Shown one piece after another: positions 10,772 through 21,262 of a DNA stretch of 64,000 nt. Position 1 is the first letter of the stretch, and each line of letters starts with the position of its first letter. Made by a program: the position numbers and the translations under genes. A model generated the notes under the pieces. The model made no database searches, was not told the origin of the DNA, and worked only from the letters and a program-made list of their open reading frames with translations. This stretch comes from Diabrotica undecimpunctata (lineage: Eukaryota; Arthropoda; Insecta; Coleoptera; Chrysomelidae). Location: contig NC_092808.1 in assembly GCF_040954645.1 (NCBI RefSeq), positions 82,833,889 to 82,897,888 of the forward strand, in the 5' to 3' direction.

Positions 10772-13241
10772 TAGGGAAGGGTAGTACACAATGAGACGAA
10801 TAATAGATTTTTATTTCTGACATCCGCATTGTTGAATTTGTCTGTCTACAAACTGAGTTAGCAGTCATCAATATGATTATTTGCTCAATTATAATCTGAA
10901 ACAAATATTCCGTGATGAGTGAAGAAACAGAATCTTTGATTATTTTTCTAACTATCTACATCTGTCTCATTGAATACTATTGATGGTACACAATGAGTCA
11001 AGTGGTTTTATTTTAGTATTGCCTAGAGTGTAGTTTTTATTATTGAAAATAGCAATGATTTTACAGGTAAAATAAGAAAACTGAAATGAAAAAAAAAAAC
11101 GGATCTTAATACTGTTAAATTTTACATCAAATTTGAAATAAGATGCAAGGCGCTTTTTTTTATCCACATTTTTTGGTTTTATACACCCTTCTCTTTCACT
11201 CTCCTCTGATGAAGTGCTATCACCTCGTTTATTTTTTCTTTTTTGTTTTCGTGTTGAGCTGCTTACCTTATTTAAATTTACCTTAATTCGTTTATTATTC
11301 GGAGGAGTCATTTCTTTCGTTGCTGTTTGTTGTTTTAACCGATCCAAGTCAGGTGTGTTAGTTAAAATTGTACTCTTTTTAGTTTTTATTGTCTTCACAT
11401 CTTTTCTCTTTTCTGCTTTTGGAAAACTAGCGAGGGAAACTGGACGAATTTGCAGATAATACTATTTCCTTAGAATTTTGAAACATTATCGGTGTTTTAG
11501 ATGTCTTTGGTGGGAATACTACTTGATTTTCAGGTGTTTTCGACGAGGATGGTATAACTTGATTGGAAATCACAATAAAAATTTCTATCGACTTTGGTTG
11601 TGGATTTCACTTGTCAGTTTCATTTAATCTATCAGTCGCAGAACTTCCAATGAAGTCAGCTTGAGAAAAAATATCTCTATTAAGAGGAGAAATTCCTGTT
11701 TAATTAAAACATGACAGAATATTAGTAGGTATTAATATGTGCCTCTACTATACATTGCGCTATCTGGTATATTGAAATAGGTTTACATAGCGGCATTGTA
11801 ATACGCTTTAAAGAAAGCAAAAATTAAAAGATCAAGGGGTTGTAGTTTGTTACTACAATGAGGAGGCAGAGTCAGTGTGATTACATCGTTATTCTTTGTC
11901 AGTTGAACAACGTGATATATTACATGACTCCTGATTGTCGCAGATTAGTATGGAAGGATTTTCAATTGAACTGTTTGCTAAACTTGATGTAATGTTTCAT
12001 AACGCCGACAAACAGCCCGCTATTCATCCATTCACTTGGATTTGCCAAACCCAGTGCGCCAAATGGATCTCCTTGTGTCATATGCTCCTGATAATACTTC
12101 CTTGGAAAAATCACGACATGGGGTAGAAACGTAACATTCGCACATACAACGACACATGTGTAAAGCAACTATTCAGCTGTTTTACACCTTTCTCGCCTCG
12201 GTTTTTTTAGGTTTCTGCACTGTTGCTGTACTACTTTCATCAAGGTTATATATCCCGATATTAGACAAATCTGATGGATATCTAGAATAAACGGCATATA
12301 AATTGTCAAAGAACTTATTGCCATTGTGTGGATTAAATAATGTTAATCTTCATAAACTGTAACCCTCTGGTTTACGTATCCTGAGGTTCCCACTCCTATT
12401 TAAAAATGATCTGATATTTAAAAATCATTTGAGTCTAGCTATTTTATCCTTGATGGAATTCACTGAAACTGGAATATTGTTTTTAATCGCCATATCATAT
12501 GCTAACTTTCGTGCTTAAATGGTTGTTAATTCGTAGCTCATTTTGCTATAAGTTTTGATGTAATCACACAAAGAAACTTCCTGTTCCTCTGAAAACAAAC
12601 GTCGTACAGCATAGTTGGGTTCCATTCGATTATTATCTTGATTTGTATGTGTTTTTGTCCCATATCTTTATAATGTCTGAAATTTTACTCCGTCCTCGAT
12701 GGCAACAATTCTCCATAATCTTAAAAACATCTTGTACGACACTTGCCATATCATCGGAGCTGAATGTCGCTCGACTCATTGGTTTCTCTTTGCGAACAAT
12801 GTCTGTAACAAACATAATAAATTTTTATTCTACCGATACAACATATTTCCCAGTGTATTATTGTGTATCAAGTAGCATTGTTGTAAACAAATGCAAATAA
12901 TCATATTTAAGTTTTAGTTTTATGACCCAACTATTGGAGGTTAGAATATTAGAATTAACTGTGGTATTTCACGCATGCACTTTCAAAATGACACAAATCA
13001 ACAATTAGTTTCGATAATAAGTCAACAAAACTATATAAAAAGTAACTTCCTACCTTAATTAAACAGTTTATCACTGTAACTTTCACAAGGTCGTGAATAA
13101 AATGATGGTATATTAACTGGCGCTGTAAAATTACATTTTTATGATAACGTTGGTTGCAGAATTGAATCTTGGCGGTAAATTTAAAAAATCATTAGATTGT
13201 CTTATTATGTAACATGTTTCTTTGTGTACTACTCTTCCATA
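10772..13241 (-). mobile_element. decayed pogo-like DNA transposon with terminal inverted repeats
   Basis: The left end reads TAGGGAAGGGTAGTACACAA and the right end, on the minus strand, TATGGAAGAGTAGTACACAA; over 27 bases about 22 agree. Both begin with TA, the expected target duplication of pogo elements. A further copy of the end sequence (GGTACACAATGAG) lies near 10985, a subterminal repeat. A transposase relic occupies the interior on the minus strand. The element stops about 65 bp from the stop codon of the MFS gene. Confidence 0.78.
10967..12830 (-). pseudogene. pogo-like DDE transposase relic
   Basis: Minus-strand frames give, in order, an N-terminal segment around 12830-12560, a CENP-B/HTH-like stretch (LAYDMAIKNN), then YSRYPSDLSNIGIYNLDES holding the first catalytic Asp, LGLANPSEWMNSGLFVGVMKHYIKF, an ILICDNQES second-Asp motif, and LPPHCSNKLQPLDL with the third Asp near 11860-11815. 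A lysine- and serine-rich C-terminal tail is open from 11398 to 10967. The order and spacing match the better-preserved relative at 19.1-20.9 kb. Numerous stops and frameshifts make it inactive. No zinc finger survives at its C-terminus. Confidence 0.75.
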
Positions 13242-13305
13242 CGTACAGTTTAAAGCTAATAAGATGTATTTTAATGTCACATCAAAATATTTTATAAAAA
13301 TGTAC

Positions 13306-14678
13306 TTACAGATGGACTAATTGACTTTTAAGTTCCACATCGTCTGGACTTATAAATTCTTCATTGTGATTTCGATAACCTCGACTTAATTGTTTTTCAT
13401 GTTCTCTTAGTACCGGTGTACACACTTTTATTAATATTGTACTCAATGAATTTAAAATGGCAATGGCATATAACATAATATAAATTTTGGGACCAGGCGT
13501 TAGTCTTTGAATGATTTCTACTAAAACCCATGCTGTAAAAGTTTGTATAAAAGTGGCCAAAATATTTCCAGCGTTATTAATTAAATATGGGTAATAAGTA
13601 TGTACAACTTCAAAAGGAAAATATCCTTTATCAAATCCTAGATTAGTAGCGTACACTAGGATGGACAACGTTGGAATCCATGACATATTATTTAAGTTAA
13701 TCTGAAAAGATTTTAAGGTAATATACGAAGCTAGAATCACTATGGAGAGACTGCATGCAATATGGCTAATCCAGTTATGTAAGAAAAAACTTCTGGCGTT
13801 ATTTTTATTTAAAAAACATATAATCATAATTATAATGATAAACATAGTGCAAATTGCTGTATTGTATGAATCTTTTATATCACAAATTTCAAGAATGTCT
13901 TCTAAAAACATTAGGAAAACTATAATTCCGCTGAATTGTTGTCCAACCATGGATAATGCAATGGACAGACATGACCTTTTATTTAATGTAAGTGAAAAAA
14001 TAGTTTGTCTTTTGGTATTAATCTTAGATTTTAAAACAGCATTAATTATCATATCGAGCTCACTTTCAACAAATTTTGTATTTCGTAATTTTTCTAAAGC
14101 TATTTTAGCCTCAAAGTTTTTGTTATTCCAAACAAGAAAATATGGCGATTCTATCGTAAATAGAGATGTTACTATTTGAATAAGCGCAAGAGCTGCCCCT
14201 AATATGGCAAATGCAGCTACTGATATGAATGAACTAAGCATATATGCCAATAAAACTCCAAATAATATTCCATAATATATAAATCTACCGCTGTTTCTTA
14301 AATTTTGTGGTTCCATGTCGTGAATATACTTAGGACTTGATATTAATGTTATTGACATACATGTCCCTGCCAGTATACGAGCAGCATGTGTTGTAATTAT
14401 TGCACCTTGTACAGCTATGGGTATCCAAGAAATGACTAACAATATCCCAGATATAAACATTAGTTTTTTAGTGCTTAATTTGTAGCTTACAACACAAAGT
14501 AGTACACCGATGCAAGATCCTAACAAATAGAACGTCCTATATATATTTTGACTATCATTATTATCACAAAAGGTGTGCGTGTTGCTGCTGATATTATGTA
14601 TCGATGTGTTGCAAAGTGGAATAACTGCAGCAGGTGAAAGCCCTAGATGTATACCATTGGAAACAGCGCCAACGATCC
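13306..14678 (-). CDS. MFS sugar-transporter-like protein, large coding exon
   Basis: Probable host gene. The open frame runs 457 codons from a splice acceptor (TTAATTTTTAG then GG, AG at 14680-14679) to a TAA at 13306. It has about twelve hydrophobic segments, the first in VGAVSNGIHLGLSPAAVIPL. Family marks: GQQFSG in the seventh segment, and ESPYFLVWNNK, a form of the sugar-porter PESPxWL box, before the central loop. The charged motif after segment 2 (normally GRR/K) reads STKK, and the PETKG box is absent, so it is a divergent member of the SLC2/Tret1-like family. It would act in the plasma membrane; the substrate is unknown. No ATG is in frame at the 5' end, so a short upstream exon is expected. 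The terminal TAA lies inside a perfect splice donor (CT then GTAAGT), so the true end could be elsewhere. Confidence 0.72.
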
Positions 14679-14689
14679 CTAAAAATTAA

Positions 14690-15600
14690 TAGAGGTAATT
14701 ATTTGTCGGTAAATTTTAAAAATCTTGGAATTATGTAATAAAATAGTGTTTTGACCAAAAATAGAATTATATTACAAAATTATTTTTAAGTTTATTTAAA
14801 AGAAAATATTAAAAAATAATCGCTTATATTACATATACATAGCTAAGGATTTCTCATAGAAATTTAATGACATAACCAATGGAAAGGTCAATGGAATCTT
14901 TACTGCTTTACAAACCCAACAAGATACACCTTTGAATGTCCTAAGTTTCAACAGCATTCAAACTCTCTCTACAAAATATTAATTGAATTTAATATGTATG
15001 CACCATTCAATATCCAGTCGCTACTGGCTACAGGCTCACAACAAATATATAATATCATTATAGATTTCTTGTCAGACACATGCACAGTTCTATAGAATTT
15101 GTACGCAAGAATGGAATTTTTCATGATCGTGTGAAAATTTAGATTTGTATCCTTTGTTTACCCTAAATGTTATAACACCTTATCCGTGGTCCAGTTTTGT
15201 TTGTCTACTAAGAATGTCTTGATGGGCCCCTAGACGAGAAGCAAGTGACCCTGTAAGTTTCCTTGTCATATATTCTTCTATTAATTATCCGTTAGTTCTC
15301 TATTAGGGATAGAGTTGTGTATTTGTCTGATTGGAGAATCTATTGCAACTGGCTGAATGACTAATGTCTATGCTATTAAAAAAAAACTCATTTTGGGTGA
15401 TATTCAGCAAATTTTAAAAAATAAATAAGTAAAATAAAACAGTGCAAACCAAAGTCAACTCAGAGTTGACTGGTACAGATGTAGTCCTCGTTTCGAGTTC
15501 GATTCAGTATATTCCCTTAAAATTAAATCCTTTAACATCAATCTCATGTCGCTTTTTAAATTGTAACCTAAAGGTTATTACAAGTGGCTTGTTCCAATTG
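14690..15600. other. intron or intergenic sequence upstream of the MFS exon
   Basis: AT-rich with no convincing coding exon. It would hold the missing first exon or its intron if the MFS gene is real. From about 15410 the sequence looks like part of a retroelement end that continues into the hammerhead-like motif. Confidence 0.35.
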
Positions 15601-15615
15601 CTAACTATGTGTTCA

Positions 15616-15641
15616 CTGATGATGGTCTGATTAGACCGAAA
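15616..15641 (+). ncRNA. hammerhead-ribozyme-like core
   Basis: Seen directly: CTGATGA, one base, GGTCT, a GATT loop, AGACC, then GAAA. This is the order of the hammerhead core (CUGANGA, helix II, GAAA) with a perfect 5-bp helix II. Helices I and III and the cleavage triplet were not established. Penelope-like elements are known to carry hammerheads near their ends, so this may be a fragment of one. Confidence 0.4.
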
Positions 15642-15759
15642 CCGTTTTGATGAAATTACATTCCGTTCGGAAAATATAATTTGTTATTAAAATATTTTTT
15701 TTATATACAGGCGTCAAAATAAATTTATTCAAAAAAAATTATAAAAGTGATTCGAAAAA

Positions 15760-17140
15760 GGGTTAATGTAAGTGTTCAAATTGAAGCCCATTTTGATCAA
15801 TGCATTTACTGCAACGTTTCACAACGGAGAGGCAGGTCCGGCGAAGCATATCAAGCTGTCTGCGAAGATTTTCAAATTCTTCTTCAATTGCAGTTCGGTA
15901 GTCGAGAAGAGTACGTGGTCCTCTTCCAAAAACGCGGTCCTTGAGAAGGCCCCATAGGAAGAAATCACAGGGTTTTAGGTTACATGACCGTACGGGCCAC
16001 TTAAAGATTCCTCGTCTACCTATCCATTCTACAAAATTAACATTAAGGTACTCCCGCACACATGACGCGTAGTACGACAAAGCTCCATCCTGCAAGAAAT
16101 TATGGATGTTCGCGATTGTTGGATTGTTATCCATTTGCCCGCGTAAATCTTCGAGCATTTCCAGATAACTTTGACTTGTCATGTTACCCTCAAGACGAAT
16201 ACACAAGAACTCTCGCATGGATACCTGCCCATACACCAACCTCAGGCAGGTTTAACTCTTCTTCAATGCAGACGTAAGGATTCTGGTTGTTCCAGTATAC
16301 GCAATTGTGGCGATTGACTGTACCGTTTAGCTTGAAGGTTGCTTTATCCGACAACAAAATGGAATGCTGGAACTGCGAATCATCCTGACTGCATCCAAGG
16401 TATCACTAGCAAAATTCCAATCTGCGATCGAAATCATCTTCTGTCATCAGGTGCCACCAATCATGCACCTCGATGTGCATCGACCTTCCTTCTGGAACTT
16501 ATAATTAAATTTAATTGGTTGAGAAATGAAAAAGTTTCATATAAAAGTTAATTTATCTTTAAATATGGGACATTTTCGGACCTCAAGTGAGTAGTATCAG
16601 TAGTGTCTAGTACATAGTTTTACCCGTGTAGGGTAGCTCCCTAGAGCACTTTGCTCGAAGGGCTCTAAACTTTCTAAGACTCTGAAGCTGAGTTTTTTTC
16701 TTCTTAGAAAGACTGTGTTTTATTTCCACCACCAATAAAACCATAAAGGCATTGTCTCTTCAAGACAATGCCACAATAAGAGCGTACCGGCTAACTACGC
16801 AATATTACACCATATTGCGCAATATTTAGAACAATTAATAAACAGGGAAACTTATTTCATACGTTTATTAATTACACCGGAGACGATACCTCGTGAAGTG
16901 CTTGGAGGAGATGCGGACGGTAAACTGGATATTGCATGTGTTTCAACATTCGTCGTAAAGAAGAATCGGATATTTGAAGTTCTCCCGATATCCGCACTGC
17001 AGATTGGTTTAGCTGCTCAACAAACGCCAGTGCTACTGTTTCCATATTTTCGTTAGTTGTTACAGATACCAGTCGTCCAGAACATGGCACATTGGCAATA
17101 CAGCCTGTTTTTAAGAATTTCTTGTACATCTTCCACATTG
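15760..17140 (-). pseudogene. mariner-like transposase, broken and split by an insertion
   Basis: The N-terminal HTH region reads at 17138-16892 (MYKKFLKTGCIANVPCSGR, ISGELQISDSSLRRML, PHLLQALHE). The catalytic part reads at about 16440-15763: DDFDRRLEFC, LLSDKATFKLNGTVNRHN with the first catalytic Asp, HNFLQDGALSYYA with the second, and RRGIFKWPVRSCNLKPCDFFLWG with the third position. The protein sequence LLQALHE should continue directly into EDDFDRR, but about 450 bp of unrelated, hairpin-rich DNA lies between them (16441-16890). Stops also occur near 16400. It belongs to the same HTH group as the relic at 6.5 kb. Confidence 0.82.
16441..16890. mobile_element. hairpin-rich insertion in the mariner transposase, unidentified
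   Basis: About 450 bp interrupting a reading frame whose two halves are recognisable, so it is an insertion. It carries at least nine short perfect inverted repeats in a row: AGGTGC/GCACCT (16449-16470), CGATG/CATCG (16471-16482), TAGGG/CCCTA (16629-16643), TAGAGC/GCTCTA (16642-16667), a 10-bp stem at 16670-16711, a 10-bp stem with 5-nt loop at 16748-16772, GCGTA/TACGC (16782-16800), AATATT twice (16801-16826) and an 11-bp stem at 16833-16873. No ORF, clear terminal repeat or target duplication was found. Family unknown. Confidence 0.6.
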
Positions 17141-17199
17141 TTGAAAGATTTGGTAGCGGCGAGTTCTTGTTATTAAAATTTGGTTAACATAAATTCATA

Positions 17200-17645
17200 C
17201 GTACGAAGATACAACGTAAGAAGAAATCTTGAAGCGTTAACTTGTATTGGTAATTCATTCTGAAAATGCATCTAGGTACTTGACGACCACGTGCTATCAT
17301 GACACCGACACAACTATCTGAAGTAAAACATGCTTCGTTTTAATCTTTTTCAACAGCGTTGCCAGACTTATGAGCGTTGCCGGACTTATGCCGATTTTTC
17401 GAGAGCCTTGCCTGAATTATGCCGATCCCCGTATATACCATTGTACACCAGAAGTTTTTTACTTTACTGTAGGTTTTGAAAACTAAAAGTGAATTAACAA
17501 ACTATATACATCATATATAAATCGCAAGACCTGAGGCTAAAAGGTAGGGTCGTATTGCTACCTCCGTTCGACTTTTTATTGGGATTTTAGTCTTTTCTTC
17601 GTTTATTGACTGACCTATTTATTTAGCATGAGTTAAGTTACGTAT
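17200..17645. other. unassigned sequence right of the mariner relic
   Basis: Contains a short direct repeat (GTTGCCAGACTTATG and GTTGCCGGACTTATG near 17360-17395) and GTATATA near 17431 that could be the mariner end. No gene seen. Confidence 0.35.
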
Positions 17646-17649
17646 ATGT

Positions 17650-18010
17650 ATTCTCACCTGTTACTTTGGTTCTGCTCATAATATTGATGTCATCTGCATA
17701 TGCTACTAGTTAGACTAATTTATTGATAACTGTATTATTTCTACCTTCTGATGTTTTTCTTACTACATATTCCAGTGCTAAACTAAATAATGCCAGCCCA
17801 TCAGCCTGTTTGAATCCTTGTGTTATTTGAAATAGGTTTGTTATATCAGGTTGTATCTGTACCTGAGTTATTGTGTCCAACATCGTCATTCGGGTGAGCC
17901 TAACTAATTTAGAGGATATTTTAAATTCACTTAATATTTTTTATAAGTTTGCCGTGGTTGTTGGGTCATATGCTTGTTTAAAGTCCACGAAAATACTATA
18001 GACATCTGGT
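17650..18010 (-). pseudogene. RTE-type reverse transcriptase palm fragment
   Basis: The minus strand reads YSIFVDFKQAYDPTT (first catalytic Asp motif), ISSKLVRLTRMTMLDT, LFQITQGFKQADGLALFSLALEYVV and then LVAYADDINIMSRTKVTG, retaining the YADD box. Only about 120 residues of the RT core remain and both ends are cut off. The phrase order matches the non-LTR element at 26.3-29.4 kb. Confidence 0.72.
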
Positions 18011-18576
18011 TTTTTTAATAATTTTAATAATTTATAAAAAGGAATACATAAATGTAATTGTTAAGCATAACACTAATTACTGTGCATCCATATAAAATTT
18101 TAATAAAACTCTTACATGGTTTCTTTCACCCATACTCAACTGAGTACGGTTGCACCTATGACAAGAGTGGTTTTCACTACCCGATGCATTGGGCGTACGT
18201 TTAATATAATACCGAACCATTAACCTTTCAGTGCACGTGCACGCGCGTCAAAAAGTTGCATCAGTACATGCGGCGAACTGTGAGTCGGCATATTGAAATA
18301 GCAAGTATGAGACGGACTAAAAAATTCTGATAAAATCAAATGAACTTCTATTACAAACACTTATTTATTAATTATTTTGCAATGTTATACACAATCGTTA
18401 CAAATATTTGTGCAATGTTGTAAACACATATTTTCAACATTTAACACATGAAGACTTGGTCGGACGGTTCTTTTTTCTGTCGCAGTAACTGCAGCGTGCC
18501 CTTTTTTGGCCAATATTACGAGGCGGTAGTGGATCTTTAAATTAAACGATTTCTGCAATTCTTAATTTGATTGATA

Positions 18577-21188
18577 GAGGAAAGTAGCCTAATTTCGGAT
18601 AGTGTCTTAATTTCGGATAGCGGTGTATCTAAAAAAGTTTCTTTATTTGCGAACAGAAACCTATACGTATGTCACGCTGAATACCACAGAGAACATTATC
18701 TTAAATTGTTTAGGTAGTAGAGCTGCTCCCCGTTAGATGGCAGTGCCGAAACCACCAAACGTTATTGTGCAGTTTTTTTTCGGTCGTATTTCAAAGCCTA
18801 TTTTTTCGTGTTTTTATTCCTGTTTGAAGTTTGATCTTTTGGCAGGGGTAAGCTAGAAACCTGTTTTATTTGATTTTGCTACTAATTTAAAGCAGATTTT
18901 AATCACATATAAATTAGAGAGCCCTAACCTTAAAAATAAAAAATTCCTAATTTCGGATAGTACAAGTCCCATAATTTCGGATATCCGAAATTAGGAACCT
19001 TAAATTGATGATCATGTTAGCATAAAAACTTTTGTTTCTTTTCAGAAGAAAATGCCAAAAACAAGTAAAAAACATAAACAATGGGATCCAGACCGAATGA
19101 TACGTGCTCTCCGTGCCGTCAGGGGAAAGGAAATGGGGTATCTTAAAGCCTCGAAGTTATTTGCTGTTCCGAAATCAACTCTGGAAGATTATGTTAAGCA
19201 AGAAAATAAAACTCCGGAGCAGTTGGTTGCTGTTAAAATTGGAAGAAGACCAGTACCTACTTTCTGCAGAAATGGAAGCAGATTTAGTCTCGTATTGCCT
19301 AGAAATGGACCGGCGATTTTACGGAATTGGGACCGCTGATATCAAGAGACTTGCATATCAAATAGCTTTACGAAATGGTCTTCGTCATCCATTTGCCCAT
19401 GCCGAATCTGCCGGTAAAAAATGGTTAAGGGGATTTATGAGGCGAAACGCAGTTTTGTCCCTTAGAAAACCACAAGGAATCTCGAAAGCCCGAATTAAGG
19501 GATTTACCCCAGAAAATGTCAGCAGATTCTATGATCTTTTAGAAACGTCAATGGAAAAAGTTAACTTCAACCCCGCAAGAGTTTATAACGTTGATGAAAG
19601 CGGCATAACAACGGTTCAGTCCAAGAATACTCGTGTTATAACATTAAAAGGAAAAAAACAGGTTGGATCTGTTACCGCGACTGAAAGAGGCGCATTAGTT
19701 ACTGTTGTATTTTGTATGAATGCTGCTGGTGGGTTTGTCCCTCCATTATTCGTGTTTCCAAGAAAGAACATGAAAGTGGAATTATTAGATGGATCGCCGC
19801 CTGGCTCTATTGCAGCTTGCCATCCATCAGGTTGGATTCAGCAGCACATTTTTTCCCAATGGCTACAGCATTTCGTAGCTCACGTGAAACCATCCCGTGA
19901 AGACCCAGTGCTGCTTATTCTTGATGGTCACTACAGCCACACAAGAAATATAGATGTGATAGAAGCAGGACGTGCAAATTTCGTTACAATTTTGTGTATC
20001 CCGCCGCACAGTTCACACAAACTACAACCTCTAGATTTGTCTTTTATGTCACCATTTAAAACATATTATTCGCAACAAATTGAGATGTGGTTAAGGCAAA
20101 ATCCTGGACGCACCATAAACTCGTATCAAATTTGTAAGCTTATGTGCCCGGCATATTTGAAAAGTGCTACTGCAGAAATTTCCGCGAATGGTTTTCGCAA
20201 ATCTGGAATATATCCTTTTAATAAAAATAACTTTTCTGATCACGATTTTATAATGGAGAGACAAAGAGAAAGAACACCACCACCCATAAATCAAAATCAT
20301 GGGGAAGTATTACCAACAAGAGGTCATTCAAGACCAGAACCACAAAGCATTATCGAAAGAACACCTCCAAAACATAACTTAACAAATAAATCATCCAATG
20401 GAAATGCAACTGAAACTATGGCAACTATGATAAGAGCTGAGGATATTAGTCCACTGCCTTCTTGCAGTTATACCTCACAAACAAACAAACAAAAAAATCC
20501 TCGAAAAGGTTCTAGTTGGATAATAACTAGTACACCTTATAAAGATGAACTTGAACGAAGTGTAGCCGAACAAGAAAGAAAAAAGTCTTTGAAAGAAAAC
20601 AAACCAAAAATAAGCAACGAATTAAATCAAGTCAACAGAAAAAAAACTCCACGCCAAAAAAAGCAAAAGAAAAAAATTGAATCGAGTAGTAGTGACACTT
20701 CACATCCTAGTGATGACCTTATTTTGGATGATGATTCTGATATGGATGTAGACGATGAAGATGGAGACACAGAATGTATGTTTTGTGACAGTTTATATTC
20801 CGAAGATACACACGGTGAGAAGTGGATAAGGTGTATAAAGTGCTTCAAGTGGTGTCATGAGATGTGCGCCAATGCTGATAAGAAGAAAACCTATATTTGC
20901 GACTTTTGTCAAGATGTGTAACTATTCTTATGATGAACAAAATGGTGTCTTAATTTCGGATAGGGTATCCGAAATTAGGAGCCCTAAAATTTTTGACATA
21001 CAAAAGCACTAATTTTATTGAACAATATTTTTTGTAAAAAAGATTTTCAATAAATTGTCTATGATAATAAAATTAGTTTCTATATTACTCTGCAAGTACT
21101 CTTGAGTAGATAAAAGTTTAAAATGTGTTATTAGGTGAAAAATATGACACTAATTGTAAATGGTATCCGAAATTAGGCTACTTTCCCT
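18577..21188 (+). mobile_element. pogo-like DNA transposon, near-complete, with TIRs and subterminal repeats
   Basis: Ends: AGAGGAAAGTAGCCTAATTT on the left and, inverted, AAGGGAAAGTAGCCTAATTT on the right; 25 of 27 terminal bases agree, including the flanking TA target duplication (18575-18576 and 21189-21190). A 12-bp motif, TAATTTCGGATA, recurs inside both ends in both orientations (near 18608, 18948, 18972-18996, 20951-20979), twice as a near-palindrome. Multiple copies like this are typical of transposase-binding sites. Size 2,612 bp. It sits in the piggyBac relic. Confidence 0.88.
19052..20921 (+). pseudogene. pogo-like DDE transposase with C-terminal PHD-type finger, one frameshift
   Basis: The first ORF (19052-19339) opens MPKTSKKHKQW and contains a Psq/CENP-B-like HTH (MIRALRAVRGKEMGYLKASK, then VPKSTLEDYV). 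Near 19245 the frame changes; the rest is open to 20921. In that 605-codon frame the catalytic residues are Asp164 (NVDESGI), Asp274 (LLILDGHYSH) and Asp311 (HKLQPLDLSF), a D-D-36-D arrangement. A basic and serine/acid-rich tail follows, then a C4HC3 finger over the last ~50 residues (CMFC, IRCIKCFKWCHEMC, YICDFC). A 4-bp insertion around GTACCTACTT would explain the shift; a programmed +1 shift is possible but unsupported. The protein would bind the TIRs and subterminal repeats and cut at TA. Annotated homologues are often called jerky-like. Confidence 0.85.
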
Positions 21189-21262
21189 TAATAGCAAACA
21201 AGAAAGAGTAGCACAAGCATGAAAGGTGACTATAGTGAAGGTTGCAATGAAAAATGACATTT

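Noticed and set aside
10967..11398. Lysine-rich ORF as an independent host gene
   Set aside because: It lies inside the TIRs of the pogo-like element in line with the transposase tail.
16441..16890. Possible viral internal ribosome entry site or tRNA-like structure
   Set aside because: Hairpins are dense but no sequence match to dicistrovirus-type elements or tRNA arms could be recalled; no viral ORF follows.
16447..16890. Helitron end signals in the hairpin-rich insertion
   Set aside because: No TC start, CTRR end or A/T target was found at the breakpoints.
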